The notes: generated by a model from the sequence alone, not told the origin. Positions 1 through 11,172 are shown, counted from the first letter of the stretch. The stretch is 64,000 nt of DNA from Globodera rostochiensis (GCA_018350325.1 JAEVLN010000012.1:496001-560000); one strand, 5' to 3'. Made by a program: numbers and translations.

Positions 1-541
1 ACATCTGAAAAATAAATTGTAAATCCGATGACATTCGGTCAAAGCCCAACCGGGCATCCGATGTCCGAAGCGCCAGAAGAATAACGGAAGACGAATCAGC
101 AGTGCCTGGGCGATCAGAACGAAGGGGACCCACTGAAAGTGATAGTCCAATTAATAAAGTTGAAGCAGAGGTCGTAACAGAGACGAACGGATTACCTGGT
201 AATAATGTACGGAGGTCCTGTACGGCTGGGAGCTGTCTTCGATGTGCATATAATCCTTCACATATGTGCCGGACACGTAGCAGTACTGATGGACGTAGTA
301 AACCCATGCCTCTACAGGGGCGAACGAGGGAATGTTCTCTTAGTTCATAGAAGAAGCACGCACCAGAATACTCATTGGGCAACATGCAACTAATCGGCTT
401 CCCGAGGTAGTCGACAGTCCCCGTGATGAACATGAACAACGCCAAAAGCATGGGAGTGTAGCGGTAGCACAACCTGTCCACGAACTCATCTAATTTAATC
501 CTCGGTGGAATAATATTGAAAGAAGCCAGTTGTTGTAACAT
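1..541 (-). CDS. Innexin gap-junction protein, N-terminal part (3' end outside window)
   Basis: Innexins form invertebrate gap junctions and hemichannels in the plasma membrane. Translation starts at the ATG whose first base is 541 and reads MLQQLASFNIIPPRIKLDEF, then a first membrane segment (LLALFMFITGTVDYLGKPI), then the first extracellular loop with Cys residues (ISCMLPNEYSEAWVYY, HQYCYVSGTYV), then the invariant-type YYQWVPFVLIAQALL that opens TM2. Two introns with GT-AG ends restore the frame: 312-363 (52 nt) and 133-195 (63 nt). The YYQW motif spans the second one exactly. Past FFWRFGHRMPG the frame runs toward a possible acceptor (ttttcag, near base 5), so another intron may begin around base 55. 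TM3, TM4 and the C-terminus lie outside the window. Family assignment is secure; the paralogue is not identifiable. Confidence 0.88.
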   Translation of the reverse strand, partial: MLQQLASFNIIPPRIKLDEFVDRLCYRYTPMLLALFMFITGTVDYLGKPISCMLPNEYSGACFFYELREHSLVRPCRGMGLLRPSVLLRVRHICEGLYAHRRQLPAVQDLRTLLPGNPFVSVTTSASTLLIGLSLSVGPLRSDRPGTADSSSVILLALRTSDARLGFDRMSSDLQFIFQM

Positions 542-605
542 TTTTCTCGATTACCTCAAGTATGTAGGGTTAGAATAACAAACGAATGTAACAAAAATGT
601 ATTTA

Positions 606-794
606 CTAGGGTTGGACAAACCCGGGTTATCCGGGACCGGTATCCGGGTGTTTTTGGAAATTTTTGGAGTAAAATTATCCGGGTCTTGGACCAAGCCCAG
701 CCAAATTATCCGGTATCCGGACGGATATCCGGGTGTTTTTGAGCTATCCGGTATCCGGGGGACCCGGATAATATCCGGTTTTGTCCAACCCTAG
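606..794. mobile_element. 189-bp MITE with inverted ends and TATTTA target duplication
   Basis: The ends are perfect inverted repeats of about 15 bp (CTAGGGTTGGACAAA on the left and its reverse complement on the right). They are flanked by a direct repeat TATTTA at 600-605 and 795-800. The interior is made of repeated short CCGGATAT / ATCCGGGT motifs with no coding capacity. Non-autonomous DNA transposon by structure; superfamily not assigned. The small open frames across it are incidental. Confidence 0.75.
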
Positions 795-814
795 TATTTA
801 CATAACAAACTCGA

Positions 815-944
815 GTCGGGTTTCTATTTAGCCCCGGAAACTGGCATTCGCCCCGTTTTGGGGTTGAGTGCCACGTTTTTTGCCACGTTTTTGAAAAATG
901 TTGCCACGTTTTTGGGTTTTGCTTATAGAAACCCTGAACCCGAC
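815..944. repeat. Imperfect inverted repeat with internal TGCCACGTTTTT tandem copies
   Basis: GTCGGGTTTCTAT at 815 is matched in inverse orientation at the right end (ATAGAAACCCTGAACCCGAC), with a 6-nt interruption. The centre has three copies of a TGCCACGTTTTT motif. It looks like a decayed MITE; no clear target duplication was found. The rest of 800-1199 is AT-rich without recognisable genes. Confidence 0.35.
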
Positions 945-1199
945 CTAAAATTTGGTCCATTTCTAACTTTATCAATTTTCCTAATATTTTTCAGAGCACC
1001 GCTCCCTTCTACTCCGAAATCCCAAAAATAAAATACCGATCTCGACTGACGACAAATCAGCCATTAAAAAAGAGCAGTGTTTTTGTTTTGACAAAATATA
1101 ATTTTGAGTGTAGCTTGATTTTTTTAAATTTTACAGTAGCCTTAACAAGATGGCAAACCCCGTGATTATAAAGCATAAATGAATGGTCACTTTGCTTGA

Positions 1200-1436
1200 G
1201 TGGACGTTTTATCACTTGGCTCCATGACATTTCATCGCCTAATGGAAAAAAGGACGTTTCATCACTCGGCTCCATGACATTTCATCACCTAATGGAAAAT
1301 GGACGTTTTATCACTTGGCTCCATGACATTTCATCGCCTAATGGAAAAAAGGACGTTTCATCACTTGGCTCCACCATGACATTTCACATTTCATCACCTA
1401 ATGGAAAAATGGACGTTTTATCACTTGTAGGGAAAA
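1200..1436. repeat. 49-50 bp tandem repeat, about 4.7 copies
   Basis: Units start with GGACGTTTTATCACTTGG and end with CATCGCCTAATGGAAAA. One unit carries a short internal duplication (CATTTCACATTTCA). It lies about 320 bp beyond the stop codon of the neighbouring GPCR gene. The open frame running through it on the + strand follows from the period and is not read as a gene. Confidence 0.8.
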
Positions 1437-1752
1437 CGATCGGGAAATTTTTTTTCTTCCCTTCTGCTCTTCGATTTTTACTCTCTCTTTGGGTAATTTT
1501 TAATTATTTCAAAACAAAATTAAATAATTTAAAAATATGTTTAAATAAATTGAGATCAGGCGCCCCAGAATCATACTTTACTATTCTATATGTTTGTAGG
1601 TATGTATATACTGTATCTTTTTTGCTTTGTCGAATGTATCAATCAGTGCCTGTGGCAGCAAAAGCATTCGAAAGCTTTTCGATCGATCGCCTCTTTGTGC
1701 CTGCCGCTTTCATTTACTCACTTCAAAACTTCCGAATATCCGGCCCGCTCCA

Positions 1753-4147
1753 TTATCTCTCCAGCGATGAAGTGCTGGACTTTGCACTCGCTTTGTGTCC
1801 ATTCTTTTCGCCCTCAGTTTGGACTTCCCTTACGGCGTTATTCTTCTTCAAGTTGTCCCTCCGTTCTTTTCGTTCACATTTTACCAATTTGGCCAACTTT
1901 TCACGGAATTGTGTGGCAAAAAGAGTGTACAAAAACGGATTGAAGGCGCTTTGGAATTGGACGAAAGTGCTGGTGAGGAACACAAACTCGAACGGCAACG
2001 GAAGAGGACGTCCAAAGAGAGCCCTGAACACATTAAGCAACAATTTGTAAAGCATTTCGATATTCAAACAAAACAAAATCCTTTTTTTTCATCGTTAGCA
2101 ATTTTGTGATGTTTGAATTAAATTTAAATTGTGTGAAAAAAAATTTGGCTCACCCCCAAAGAAAGTAAATGACCATAGGCGTGTAACAGAGGAAGAAAAG
2201 CGTCACGCAAATCATTAACATCTTCACGACGTTTCGTCGAGCGTTGACATTTGCTGCATGGAAAAGGAATGATTAACCAACCACCGTTTAGTCCAATTCA
2301 ATTTCAATGATTAGATCGTTTAGTCCAATTCAATTTCAATGATTAGATCGTTTAGTCCAATTCAATTTCAATGATTAGATCGTTTAGTCCAATTCAATTT
2401 CAATGATTATACCGTTTAGTCCAATTCAATTTCAATATCAATCGATTAGACCGTTTAGTCCAATTCAATTTCAATTATCAATCGATTAGACCGTTTAGTC
2501 CAATCAATTTCAATTATCAAACGATTAGACCTTCCGCTGTCGAGGAGGTGGACGACTTTTGTGAGGACTTTTGGGGGGGTTTTGTTGTGGCCATAGCTGG
2601 GGCCACTTGGCTGATGCTGTTGACCAGCTTTGTCTCCAACACGCGACGCATTGTTCCATTGGGCCGATATGCCGTGGCAGAAACGGAGGAACTGCCGGAG
2701 CCGGAGGCACTGTTCTTGCGCTGTTGTCTCACTTTTTGAACGAATTGATTAAATACAGTAACCCATGCAACGGTAAGTCTTTTCAACTACAGTCAGCCGC
2801 CCCTTACCGATTCGGTGCAGAATGTTATTCTTTGCCCACAAAACACGGCAAATTCGTGCGTAAAGAAACGCCGAAAGGACCACGGGAAATGCGTAAGTGA
2901 GCACAAATTCCGACCATTTATAGGCGCGCCACAATGAACTCTTTCCGGCCAAGCGACTTCGACAAATGCGCATCTCGCCTAATTATGTTATTCATAAATA
3001 TGAATTAGATTTGATTTATAAATGCACAATTCTACCATTCCAAGGTGCTGGTTGGGTCTGAAAGAGTGCCAAATATGGAAACTGGTATGCCATCGAAAAT
3101 GTCCAAAGGCCGAGAATGGCGAGCAGTGCTCGACTGCGAGTGCACCAAACGGCGGCGTGCATCGGGTGGACGATGGCCACAAATCTTTGTTAATATATAA
3201 TAAAATAAAATTTAGTCAATGTTGAAATAATCTTAATTTTATTTTTATTGACTTATAAAGTTTAAACAAACGCTTTTGAATTGTTAAGCCTTTTTCTCTC
3301 GAGGCCCCAAAAAAAAGCATGTGAGCCAGGGATGTGCGTGATCACGATCACGCCAATCACTTGGGGGTCCGTGATCACGGATCACGGTCACGGATTTGTT
3401 TTTTTCGATCACGTCCATCCCTGATGTAAACCGAAGAAAAGTCAAAGGAATTTTGGCTTCTCAAAAATAATTAAATTAATTAAACGAAACCTTTCCACAC
3501 AAATGGCCACATAAGTGAAGATGGAAACGACAAGCAAAGAGTTACTCAAATACCGCCCAATTGGACAGAAACTTTCGGGAAAATGCCACCCGCCGTCCCC
3601 GTGGACAGACATCGATGCCCAAAATGGCGTAAATGCCAGCAAATAAAGCAAATCGGCAATGGCCTAAAAGCGTTGGGGCGTTACAGAATGACAGAAATTG
3701 CGAAATTTGAACTCACAAAGAAAATTTTGGATCACTTCGGTCCCAGAAATTCTGACTTTTTTTATAGCAGTGATAGTGAGGAGATTGAATTAGTTAGAGG
3801 AGCTATTTGTTTGCAAGAGCTTCACGATTCGATGCTAATACAAAACATTGAATTTTTGGCATAAAAAATGAGGTTGAAAAAATTGTGCCGAAATGGTCGG
3901 AAATTCCAGTCAATTTGCCGTTGTGTAAAGACGCGAGCGAACTGACCAAATTAAGCAGCAGCAAATTCATCGGAGACCGCCGCATTTTCGAATCGCCGAC
4001 GACGGCCACAACGACGAGTCCATTGGCCAAAACGCCAATGAAAGTGACCACTCCGATAAGTGAACCGAACAATAGCGAAAATTGGGGTGAAACGGTGGCA
4101 AAATGTGACGGGGCCGTCGAAGGCGTTGTTGACGAATTATTATGCAT
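1753..4147 (-). CDS. Rhodopsin-family (class A) neuropeptide-type GPCR, 421 aa, 7 exons
   Basis: Seven-transmembrane receptor. Exons: 3947-4147, 3491-3663, 3036-3184, 2808-2978, 2531-2731, 2154-2253, 1753-2023; the phases add up to 422 codons with the stop. Hallmarks in order: TM1 with GxxxN (GVLANGLVVVAV), TM2 NLAIADLLYLLAFTPF, ECL1/TM3 with Cys (SFCPIGRYLSNSLL) and an E-R-F version of DRY (CVERFVAIVHPM), TM4 with Trp (ILGLWTFSMAYQFP), TM5 with Pro (VLTYAFPVVLSAF), a Ser/Ala/Pro-rich third intracellular loop, TM6 FFLCYTPM and TM7 NPFLYTLF (NPxxY). It signals at the plasma membrane through G proteins. The ERF and HPM motifs resemble FMRFamide-type and other peptide receptors, but the ligand cannot be told. 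Intron 5 holds a tandem repeat and intron 2 a MITE. Confidence 0.9.
2285..2530. repeat. Intronic tandem repeat in the GPCR gene (unit about 32-39 bp, 7 copies)
   Basis: Copies of TCGTTTAGTCCAATTCAA plus TTTCAATGATTAGA follow each other. The later copies carry an extra TATCAATC insertion, lengthening the unit. The array fills nearly the whole of intron 5 (2254-2530), and its last unit abuts the donor of exon 5. Confidence 0.85.
3327..3423. mobile_element. 97-bp MITE remnant in GPCR intron 2 (hAT-like ends)
   Basis: The ends CAGGGATG and CATCCCTG are inverted, extending as CAGGGATGTGCGTGATC against CAGGGATGGACGTGATC (two mismatches). The core is a string of GTGATCACGG palindromes. The flanks ATGTGAGC and ATGTAAAC could be a decayed 8-bp target duplication, as expected for hAT elements. 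Confidence 0.5.
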
Positions 4148-5262
4148 CGGTCAAATAAGTAATTAAGAACAGATTACCTAATTAGGTAATACATTTTGAT
4201 ATGGTGTTTTTTGCCAAATCTCTAATTTATTCATTTATTTCAAAAATCTGATGAAAATAAAGGCCCATAATTAAACTTTGGGTAAAAGAAAGAGAGGGAA
4301 AGTGTTTGTTTTTGCGCGACCACTTTCTTCTCCCTCCCCCCCCCCCCCCCCGGTGATTGGACAAGCGAAAAACGGGCTTTTCCTTTCCTTCGACGGGTTT
4401 CATCGTTCAGTTCGGTCACACCCGCGAAAATGGCCCCAATCGACGCGGGCAACCCAACGCACATTTATTTGGGACTAAAAGTGTTTTTAATTGGCGAATC
4501 ATTTGTTTGGGTAAGCGTTCGCCCGGGGGGACAGTCTTTCGATCGAAGGGAAAGTGATCAAAAAACTATGCGCCATTTGACCGGTCCATTCAAAATTGGA
4601 ATTCAAATAATTCAAACAATTAACAATTGGCGGTTAATCTCTTTCATTAAACAAATCTTTTTTCCTTTTCCGACAGTTTGCCGTCCGTTCGTCCCCTTAC
4701 AAATAAATTAGTTACAGTCGGAGACGCCATTTGGTTGGCGCGTTTACAAAAAAACGGGCGAATTATTATTATTAGTCAATTAATGGACGACAAATAATTG
4801 CAAATTTTCGTCAAAATTGGACTTTATAAATAAGCGATAGAAAATAAATTGGCAAAACAAACGGACAAATGTAAACATTTTTAAGTGAGAGATCATATAT
4901 TTTTATTTTAATAAATATTTTATCAAATTATCAGATCATCAAATTTGTTCATTTATTTCCATTCACATTTTATTATTTACGAATAAAAAAATATTTCTTC
5001 ATTTGTTTTTTCGAATAAATTGAATTGAATCTTTGAAATATTCCGGAGACGGAATTATAAATATTTATTGCTTTTGCGTTGTGAGTCATCGCCTTTTATT
5101 TGCTTTTCTTCCGTATGAAAGGGACAAACTTTGCCTTTTTTTGCTTTGATTATTCTTTCTTATCGCCCCCCGCCGCATTTATTTGGCCAATTAAAACGTT
5201 GAAAATTTGCCCCAAACTTTCAATCATTTTTTTGTTTTTTTTGGTCGTTTTTTCATAGCAAA
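4148..5262. other. Intergenic region between divergently transcribed GPCR and Ly6-like genes
   Basis: No convincing gene. It contains a run of about 17 C at 4335-4352 and AT-rich sequence. It should hold the promoters of both flanking genes; no specific elements could be recognised. Confidence 0.5.
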
Positions 5263-6041
5263 ATGCAACGCCTTTCTTCAACAATTATTGTGCCGGCGAT
5301 GTTCATCGTTCTGTTGTCCTCCATTTTGACGGCTAAGGGCAAGTTAATTAAATAAAGTCTGACAAAACTAATTGATTGAGCGATCACTTTGTCCGTAGGG
5401 TGGTGATTTGTCCGATAATTCCCTTGGTGATTTGTCCGATAATTCCCTCACCCACCGATCAGTCCTCTCGTCGGTAGGGTGGCGATTTGTCCGATAAATC
5501 CCTCACCCACCGATCAGTCCTCTCGTCGGTAGGGTGGTGATTTGTCCGATAATTCCCTCACCCACCGATCAGTCCTGTCCCGGCTAGTCCCGGTGCCGGT
5601 TTTTCCCAAAAGTCCCGGCGGTCTCATAAACTCAACTTTCAGCTCTCAAATGTTGGGATGGCACTGACCTGATCTCCAATTCGTTCAATATAAGCACCAA
5701 TTTCGAAGCGAAGGAATGTCCGGCACAAAGCGCCAATTGCTACACGAAAGAATGTAAATACGGTATGCGACTTTTTGAAAAATATTTTAAACCGTCCATT
5801 GACCCATAAAAATAGCGCAAAAAAGGAAAACCAAAATCCCTCAGGAAACGGCACTTCGTTGTACTCATTGGGCTGCGCGGACGCGGACGAATGCAATTCC
5901 GGCACTTTTGTCAATTTGTGCAAAGCGACCGGCGAATTGTCGTGCACAAATTGCACCGGCGAACTGTGCAATGGCGCGCTCGGCCTGCACTTTTTCGGCA
6001 CATTCGCAACGATTTTGGCCGTATTTACCGGTGCCAAATGA
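5263..6041 (+). CDS. Small secreted, GPI-anchored Ly6/three-finger-like protein, 130 aa
   Basis: Three exons: 5263-5338, 5643-5762, 5845-6041 (131 codons with stop). Residues 1-24 are a signal peptide (hydrophobic VPAMFIVLLSSILTA). The mature part begins LKCWDGTDL and has about ten Cys in the spacing of Ly6/uPAR domains (CPAQSANCYTKEC, LGCADADEC, and the terminal CTNCTGELCNGA, close to the CCxxDxCN signature). A hydrophobic tail (FFGTFATILAVFTGAK) suggests GPI anchoring at the cell surface. Intron 1 must use a GC donor (AAGG|GCAAGTT); its other reading is closed. TTTTCATAG lies just upstream of the ATG and could be a trans-splice acceptor. The specific function is unknown; the fold assignment rests on Cys pattern. 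Confidence 0.75.
5390..5580. repeat. Intronic tandem repeat in the Ly6-like gene
   Basis: About three copies of a unit containing GGTGATTTGTCCGATAATTC plus CCCTCACCCACCGATCAG and TCCTCTCGTCGGTAGGG. The first copy is partial. It occupies most of intron 1 (5339-5642). Confidence 0.8.
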
Positions 6042-7132
6042 AAGAGGCAATTTAATTAATATTATTTATTTTTGATTTTAGCATTTTCTGTCTTCCACCA
6101 CTAAACGAAGCGATCGATGACCAAGAAAAAATGATTAAAATATTTGGACGGATATTTAATTTTATCGGTAAAAATGACGACATTTATAAAAATGGAAATT
6201 CTCAATGAAAAAAGCATTTATTTAAAGCCACAAATAAATTATGTTAACGGTGCCAACCGATTTTTATGATTTTGTTGCCTAAGAAAATTTATTTATAATT
6301 CCAAAAAAGGCATTAAAATTTATTGCAGAATTTTCTTACAGTCAGTGTCCACTGCTCTGATACTTTGGGCGACCATTAACGATAATTAATGATGAATAAT
6401 TTAAGTCAAATTGAAGCACAACCAATTAGCCATTTTTAGTTTACTTGACATTTGTCAACAATTTCAAAACTTAAATTTTAAATGCAAAAATTATTATTCA
6501 GAAAATAGTAATCTTTAACTTCTTGCTAATTTTTTTGCGGAAAAATATTTTGCCGAATTTCCAATTTAATTATTTTCAATCACATTAATATAATTTTACT
6601 GTAACAATGTTAAAAGCGAAAGATCTTAAGAATATTTATTTAATTTGTCTTAGAAAGAAACTTTATCAATTTATAAAGACAATTAGCAACAGACTGACTT
6701 CACGCGTTTCCAATTAATTGAGTTCATTTTATTTTGCCAAAAATGTGGGCGCTTTACGCGAATCGCTTTTCCTTAAAATAAATAATATAAAATGAATATT
6801 TGATGAAAGTCGGCTCCGCTGATTGCTTTGTGCATGGGTAATTTTAATTACTAATTACGATATGGCACACAAACATTGGCATTGGCACTGCTCCGGTCCA
6901 AATTGGGGGTATAGTAATTTATTTGCATTGAAACGTTTCTTCAAATATTTTCTGTGAATTTTTCATTGAAAAATTAACATTCATTAGGGCAAAGACAAAG
7001 CGGCATTTAAATGTAATTAAATTTAATCCGTTTAATTCTTCTCAGCCCCTCGGGGCTTTTCAATTAGTTCCCATCGTTTCTTTTATTTCAGTTTTTGTCT
7101 ACTGACCGAAGCATTTGATTGATCTTTTATCG
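6042..7132. other. AT-rich intergenic region, no gene seen
   Basis: Long AT-rich tract between two + strand genes. Neither strand shows an open frame with codon structure or motifs. A polyadenylation-like AATAAA occurs after the Ly6-like stop, around 6230. Confidence 0.5.
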
Positions 7133-8604
7133 ATGGAGCTTTTTCTGTTTGATCGAGCTCGTTTTGACAAGCTGTACAACTGTACTCTGTACAGTGTAGA
7201 CGCCATCCCACTGGAGAGGCGGCAAAACATCGCTTTTGGCACTTCGCTCATTTTCTTCTTTCTGCTTTTTGAAGTGAATGAATTGAATGAATGCGCCTTC
7301 ACAAAGCCTTTTTACACATTAAGCTGTTCTATTTGCCATGTGTTGCGGCCCTTTTTCGGATGCTTGGCCAAAGCTGTTACAAAGTGATGTTCTCCATCGC
7401 GCTTATTGACGTTGTGGCCCTCCCGGTAGCTGGCCTTATTCCCGGCTTATTTGCCTTGCGGGGACTTGAGTTCTGCTCGTGTCCGACGCTTATGCTTATC
7501 GTTGGAATGTTTGTCAATTGTAAGCACTCAATAATTCAATTCTTCCTTAAATACTAACAACAACTCAATTACAATTATTGTGCTGACCAGTCCATCAAAG
7601 ATGGGGCGGGGCTCTGTCCCGGCTAGGTTAATGCATAAATTACCATTGACCGGCATTGTCCCACCACCGATTAGCAAGCAGTTCAATAGTTTAAATTCAA
7701 ATTGCGTGTCCGTCAGGGGTCTGGTGCCTGGAGAGTTCGGCTGCCGTTCTGCTCGCCGCCAACCGTTGCCTCGAACTTTCATGGCCTTCCCTTGGCCAAC
7801 TTCTGTTCAACGGATGGCGCACTTGGGGCTGGCTGTTGCTTGTGTTGGCTTATTCTCTGTACTACGGCTTTTTTGGCACTTCACCCGCCGTTTGGAGCTC
7901 GGTTCAGCTCACATGGACCTACAACCCCCACGGCGACTATTTGCCCGGCATGGACAGTCTGGCGAGATTTTCAGCCCTTTCCTTATATTTGTTATCGTAT
8001 AAAAATGTGACGCATTCATTAGGCTTATTCCCTTACATTTTCTCAGTACGTGAACTCTCTGGACGTGATCCACTCCATTCTGATCACTGTGTCAATCCCC
8101 GCTTTTTATGCACTGTTCCTTGTCATTTTGCTGTCAGTCCAAAACGAATGGACTCAAAATGGAATTTCAGGAGTTATGACACATAAGGTCATAAGAGTTC
8201 AATGTTCAAAATGTTTAAGGGGTTCAACCCGTATTTTCCAATCGATAGTAACCTACTGTAATTATAATCATAGACATGCATACAAGTGCTGGTCATCAGC
8301 TCAACAAATGTCGGTGTGAGCTTTTGCTATGCCCTAATGGGCTTTGTGTCCGTCCCACCCATTTTGGTGGTCATTTGTGGCACGTGGCTTTGGCTTTTCC
8401 TTCACGGTATTTCCAATTAAGAAATATTTTGCTACCATTAAACGAAATGTTTTCAATTTTTGTTACGATTTTACTTTCATTGCAGGCCATCCGCCGCTCG
8501 TTTATTTGTTGGCCAACAAAACAATACGAACGGAAGTTGGACGAATGATGCCATTTAAAGGTGGGCGACATTCTGGGCTTCTCAGTCAGTCAGAGATGCC
8601 GTAA
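7133..8604 (+). CDS. Serpentine chemoreceptor of the srt class, 340 aa, 6 exons
   Basis: Nematode-specific seven-TM receptor, expected in sensory neuron cilia. Exons: 7133-7273, 7324-7519, 7717-8006, 8047-8203, 8287-8406, 8486-8604; all phases close (341 codons with stop). Srt hallmarks: the N-terminal YNC...IPLERRQNIAFGTSLI, then the junction LLFE|LFYLPCVAALFRML, TM3/4 region WCLESSAAVLLAANRCLEL, and a C-terminal LVYLLANKTIRTEVGRMM that matches the srt YLxxNxxIRxxV ending. The exon 3 donor (AAT|GTGACG, 40-nt intron) and the exon 4 donor (CAAT|GTTCAA) are weak and chosen by phase and family fit. Receptor class is confident; ligand unknown. Confidence 0.85.
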
Positions 8605-8715
8605 AACAATCAACCCTTTAAATTAGCAAAAAGGAATTCGGCAGCGCCGTAGGAGAAAATTTAAAAAAAATCCTTTTTTTGCTGGAATGATTTTAAAAAA
8701 ATGCTGTTACTCCCT

Positions 8716-8923
8716 TTAGTTGGCAAAATGTTCAAACAACAGTGCCAAATCGCAACGGTCGGAATCCAGCGGAGCGCAAAGCCACCGAACCAACAATTGG
8801 TAGGGCGAATCGGACAAACGGTCGATCAGTGATTGTTTGACCCGATGGATTCGACAAAACACAACCGATATTGGGCAAATCAACCCCCGGTTATGCCATT
8901 TTATTAGAAAAGTGTTGACAATT
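8716..8923 (-). other. Coding-like open frame without start, unassigned
   Basis: A minus-strand frame ends with SDSPYQLLVRWLCAPLDSDR followed by CDLALLFEHFAN and a stop at 8716-8718. Its composition is protein-like, but there is no ATG and no obvious upstream exon before the tRNA-binding gene. It could be a gene fragment or the last exon of an unresolved gene. The rest of 8605-8991 shows nothing. Confidence 0.25.
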
Positions 8924-8991
8924 CACCAATCGGAGGTCGAATATTTTAATTTGAGAAATAAAAAACAAAAGAAAATGAAAATGTTTCGTCG

Positions 8992-9871
8992 CTATTTAAT
9001 CGAAACATTGCGCAGTGTCGGCGCTGTCAGCAGCGAAGAAACTTCGCCGTCTACACGCAGCGAATTGCCCTTAAAAACGCAATCGCCGGTGTCGGAAACG
9101 CGTAAATCCTTAAAAAGGGAATAAAAATTGTAAAATTTCCAAAAAAAATTCTCACCGAAGCAATCAATTCCCAATTATTTTTTCTCAACACTTTGTCCGG
9201 TTGACGCCCAAAATTGTCACAAACGATTAGAGAACCCGGCTTACACGACTGATCAGTCAGCTCCAACGGCTCAACCTGAATTTTCGATAAATGAATGAAT
9301 TTTGGGACAAATTGATCCGTTTCTTTACTTTTTCTTGTGTTGACGCGCACAAAATCATCGCATGCGAAACGATGCCACGCATTTTTGACGGCTTCATGTT
9401 GCAAAGACAGACGACGAGACGATTTTGGAGCTGAAAATGTTCCGAATTCAGAAAATTGCCTAAATTTCCACCTGTTCAACTCCGATATATTTGACGAGCC
9501 CCGCGATGACCGTCCGCGGCTGCGACTCGCCCAAATCCACGTTACTAATGAACAGAGAATCGGCGTTCGGATGCTTCAGAACTGACACCACGCGACCCAC
9601 CCGAAGGTCCAAACGCGCAACATCGACCGCTTTTTCAGCTAAAATTAAATGGATTTTTTGAAATCAACAAGGAAATGTGTTATTGAAGACTTAGTAACTG
9701 CGTTTGTCCTAATTGTTCATAAAAACTGCTCACTCTCAGCGGTATCTTCGGCATTTTCCCGTGCACGAAACAATGTTCCAAAACTGAGTGGTCGACAATT
9801 TGCTGATAAATTGGCATATTTCGCCTAAAACATGAAGAACCTTCCTGTTTTATACCAATTCCCAATAACAT
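8992..9871 (-). CDS. EMAPII/AIMP1-type tRNA-binding protein
   Basis: The C-terminal EMAPII domain is complete: [94 protein letters not shown] and a final SIK. This OB-fold binds tRNA and in animals occurs in AIMP1, in the C-terminus of TyrRS, and in some MetRS. Only about 30 residues precede it here (from ATG at 9871, [14 protein letters not shown]), so no synthetase core and no long AIMP1 leucine-zipper region is evident. CCACAATTAG lies 27 nt upstream of the ATG and could be a trans-splice acceptor. It is the third gene of a tight minus-strand cluster. The family is secure; whether the N-terminus is truly short is not. Confidence 0.75.
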
Positions 9872-10200
9872 TTGCCAAAAGTCGCGAAAAGCACCCTAAT
9901 TGTGGAGAAAAAAGCATCGAAGCGTTAAAATGCATTGCAAAGACCTGGGATTTACTAGTAATATTAATTGAAATTCTTCTTTTGAATAAATGTTTTATAT
10001 AACAGTTTGGTTTTTAACAAATGGAAGAAATTTTTCATTTTTACTGCCAGAATTGGACAAAGGGAATAACACAAACACAAACCGAAGAGAAAAGCCCAAC
10101 TACTTAACAGAGCGAAAGAAATTCGAGAGTAAACAACAGTTTGGTCAGTTCCGATGATGGGAAGGCTTTTCACGCATCACTTCCCTTTTCCCTCCATCCC

Positions 10201-10931
10201 TCATTCGTAAAGCCACATGTTTTGAGCACTGCCCCATTCCACGAGTTCGTCCGGCTTGAACCAATGGGCAATCTCACGCAAGGCCGAAGAAACCTCAAAA
10301 GGATTGCCAATTTATGAGTTTTCTCGAATTATATGGTTCTTTTTGGTAGAAACTGTAAACTTGCCGAATCGGAGCCGTGACAAATGTTACGTCCAGTCTC
10401 AATGCAAAAATTGCCACGGATAGTTCCAGGGGCACTGGCCAACGGATTCGTAGCGCCAAGTATCACACGGCCTTGCTTCACCACGTCCAAACCTAAAAGT
10501 AGGAAATGGACTCGTGGCCTGGCCAAAATGCTAAAGGAATTGCCTTATCCGAACATTTTACTTTACCAATAAATCCTCAAAATAGCACTGCTAGGAGTCC
10601 CTAACCTCCGATGTTTACCTTCCCAAACCATCGCAACGATCGGACCGGACGCCATGTATTGAACAAGTCCCGGAAAGAAAGACTTCTCCTTAAGGTCCTG
10701 GTAGTGCACCTAAATATAAACCAAAAGAGCTTATCGTTTAGCTCCAACCCTTTAGCTTTTCCCCATGGTCCAAACCTCTAAATGCTGGATAGACGACTTG
10801 ACAAGTTTCAATGCGACCAATTTGTACCCGCGCTGCTCAAACTGCTTGATAATTTTGGCAATCAGCCCACGCTGGACACCGTCTGGTTTGATGGCGATGA
10901 AAGTGCGCTCTCTGTTCTTGTCACTCGACAT
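10201..10931 (-). CDS. ndk-1: Nucleoside diphosphate kinase (NM23/NDK), 155 aa
   Basis: Transfers the gamma-phosphate from ATP to NDPs through a phospho-His. Exons 10776-10931, 10619-10709, 10365-10492 and 10201-10293 give 156 codons with stop, the normal length. Family features: [16 protein letters not shown] at the N-terminus, [20 protein letters not shown], the [16 protein letters not shown] segment, and the active-site His in RNICHGSDS. The last junction fuses HGSDS to [12 protein letters not shown], exactly the family consensus, and requires a GC donor (TCG|GCAAGT). It ends [14 protein letters not shown]. The upstream neighbour (DUF1772-like) is 242 bp away and the downstream AIMP1-like gene 330 bp away on the same strand, an operon-like layout. 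Confidence 0.95.
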
Positions 10932-11172
10932 TTTAGCGGATATGTTGGAAAATTGGTTGCGGAAAATTGTTAAAAATTACAGAATCTAAAGATTTGTTCT
11001 TTAAATAAAAATTCATAAACAAATATTTCCGATTAGTCGCACGTTTAGTACCAAAGTTGCTGCGTATAAATTTATGTTTATTCTACAACCTTTTCGACAA
11101 ATGCGAAAATGCAAAAATGAAAAGGTCTGTCCTGGGCTCTGGCTTCAGTGTTTACTCCCAATTCTTCTTTGC

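Noticed and set aside
597..794. 65-aa open frame
   Set aside because: Lies inside a MITE with inverted ends.
4240..4557. Overlapping short frames around a poly(C) run
   Set aside because: Opened by the homopolymer; no motif or splice support.
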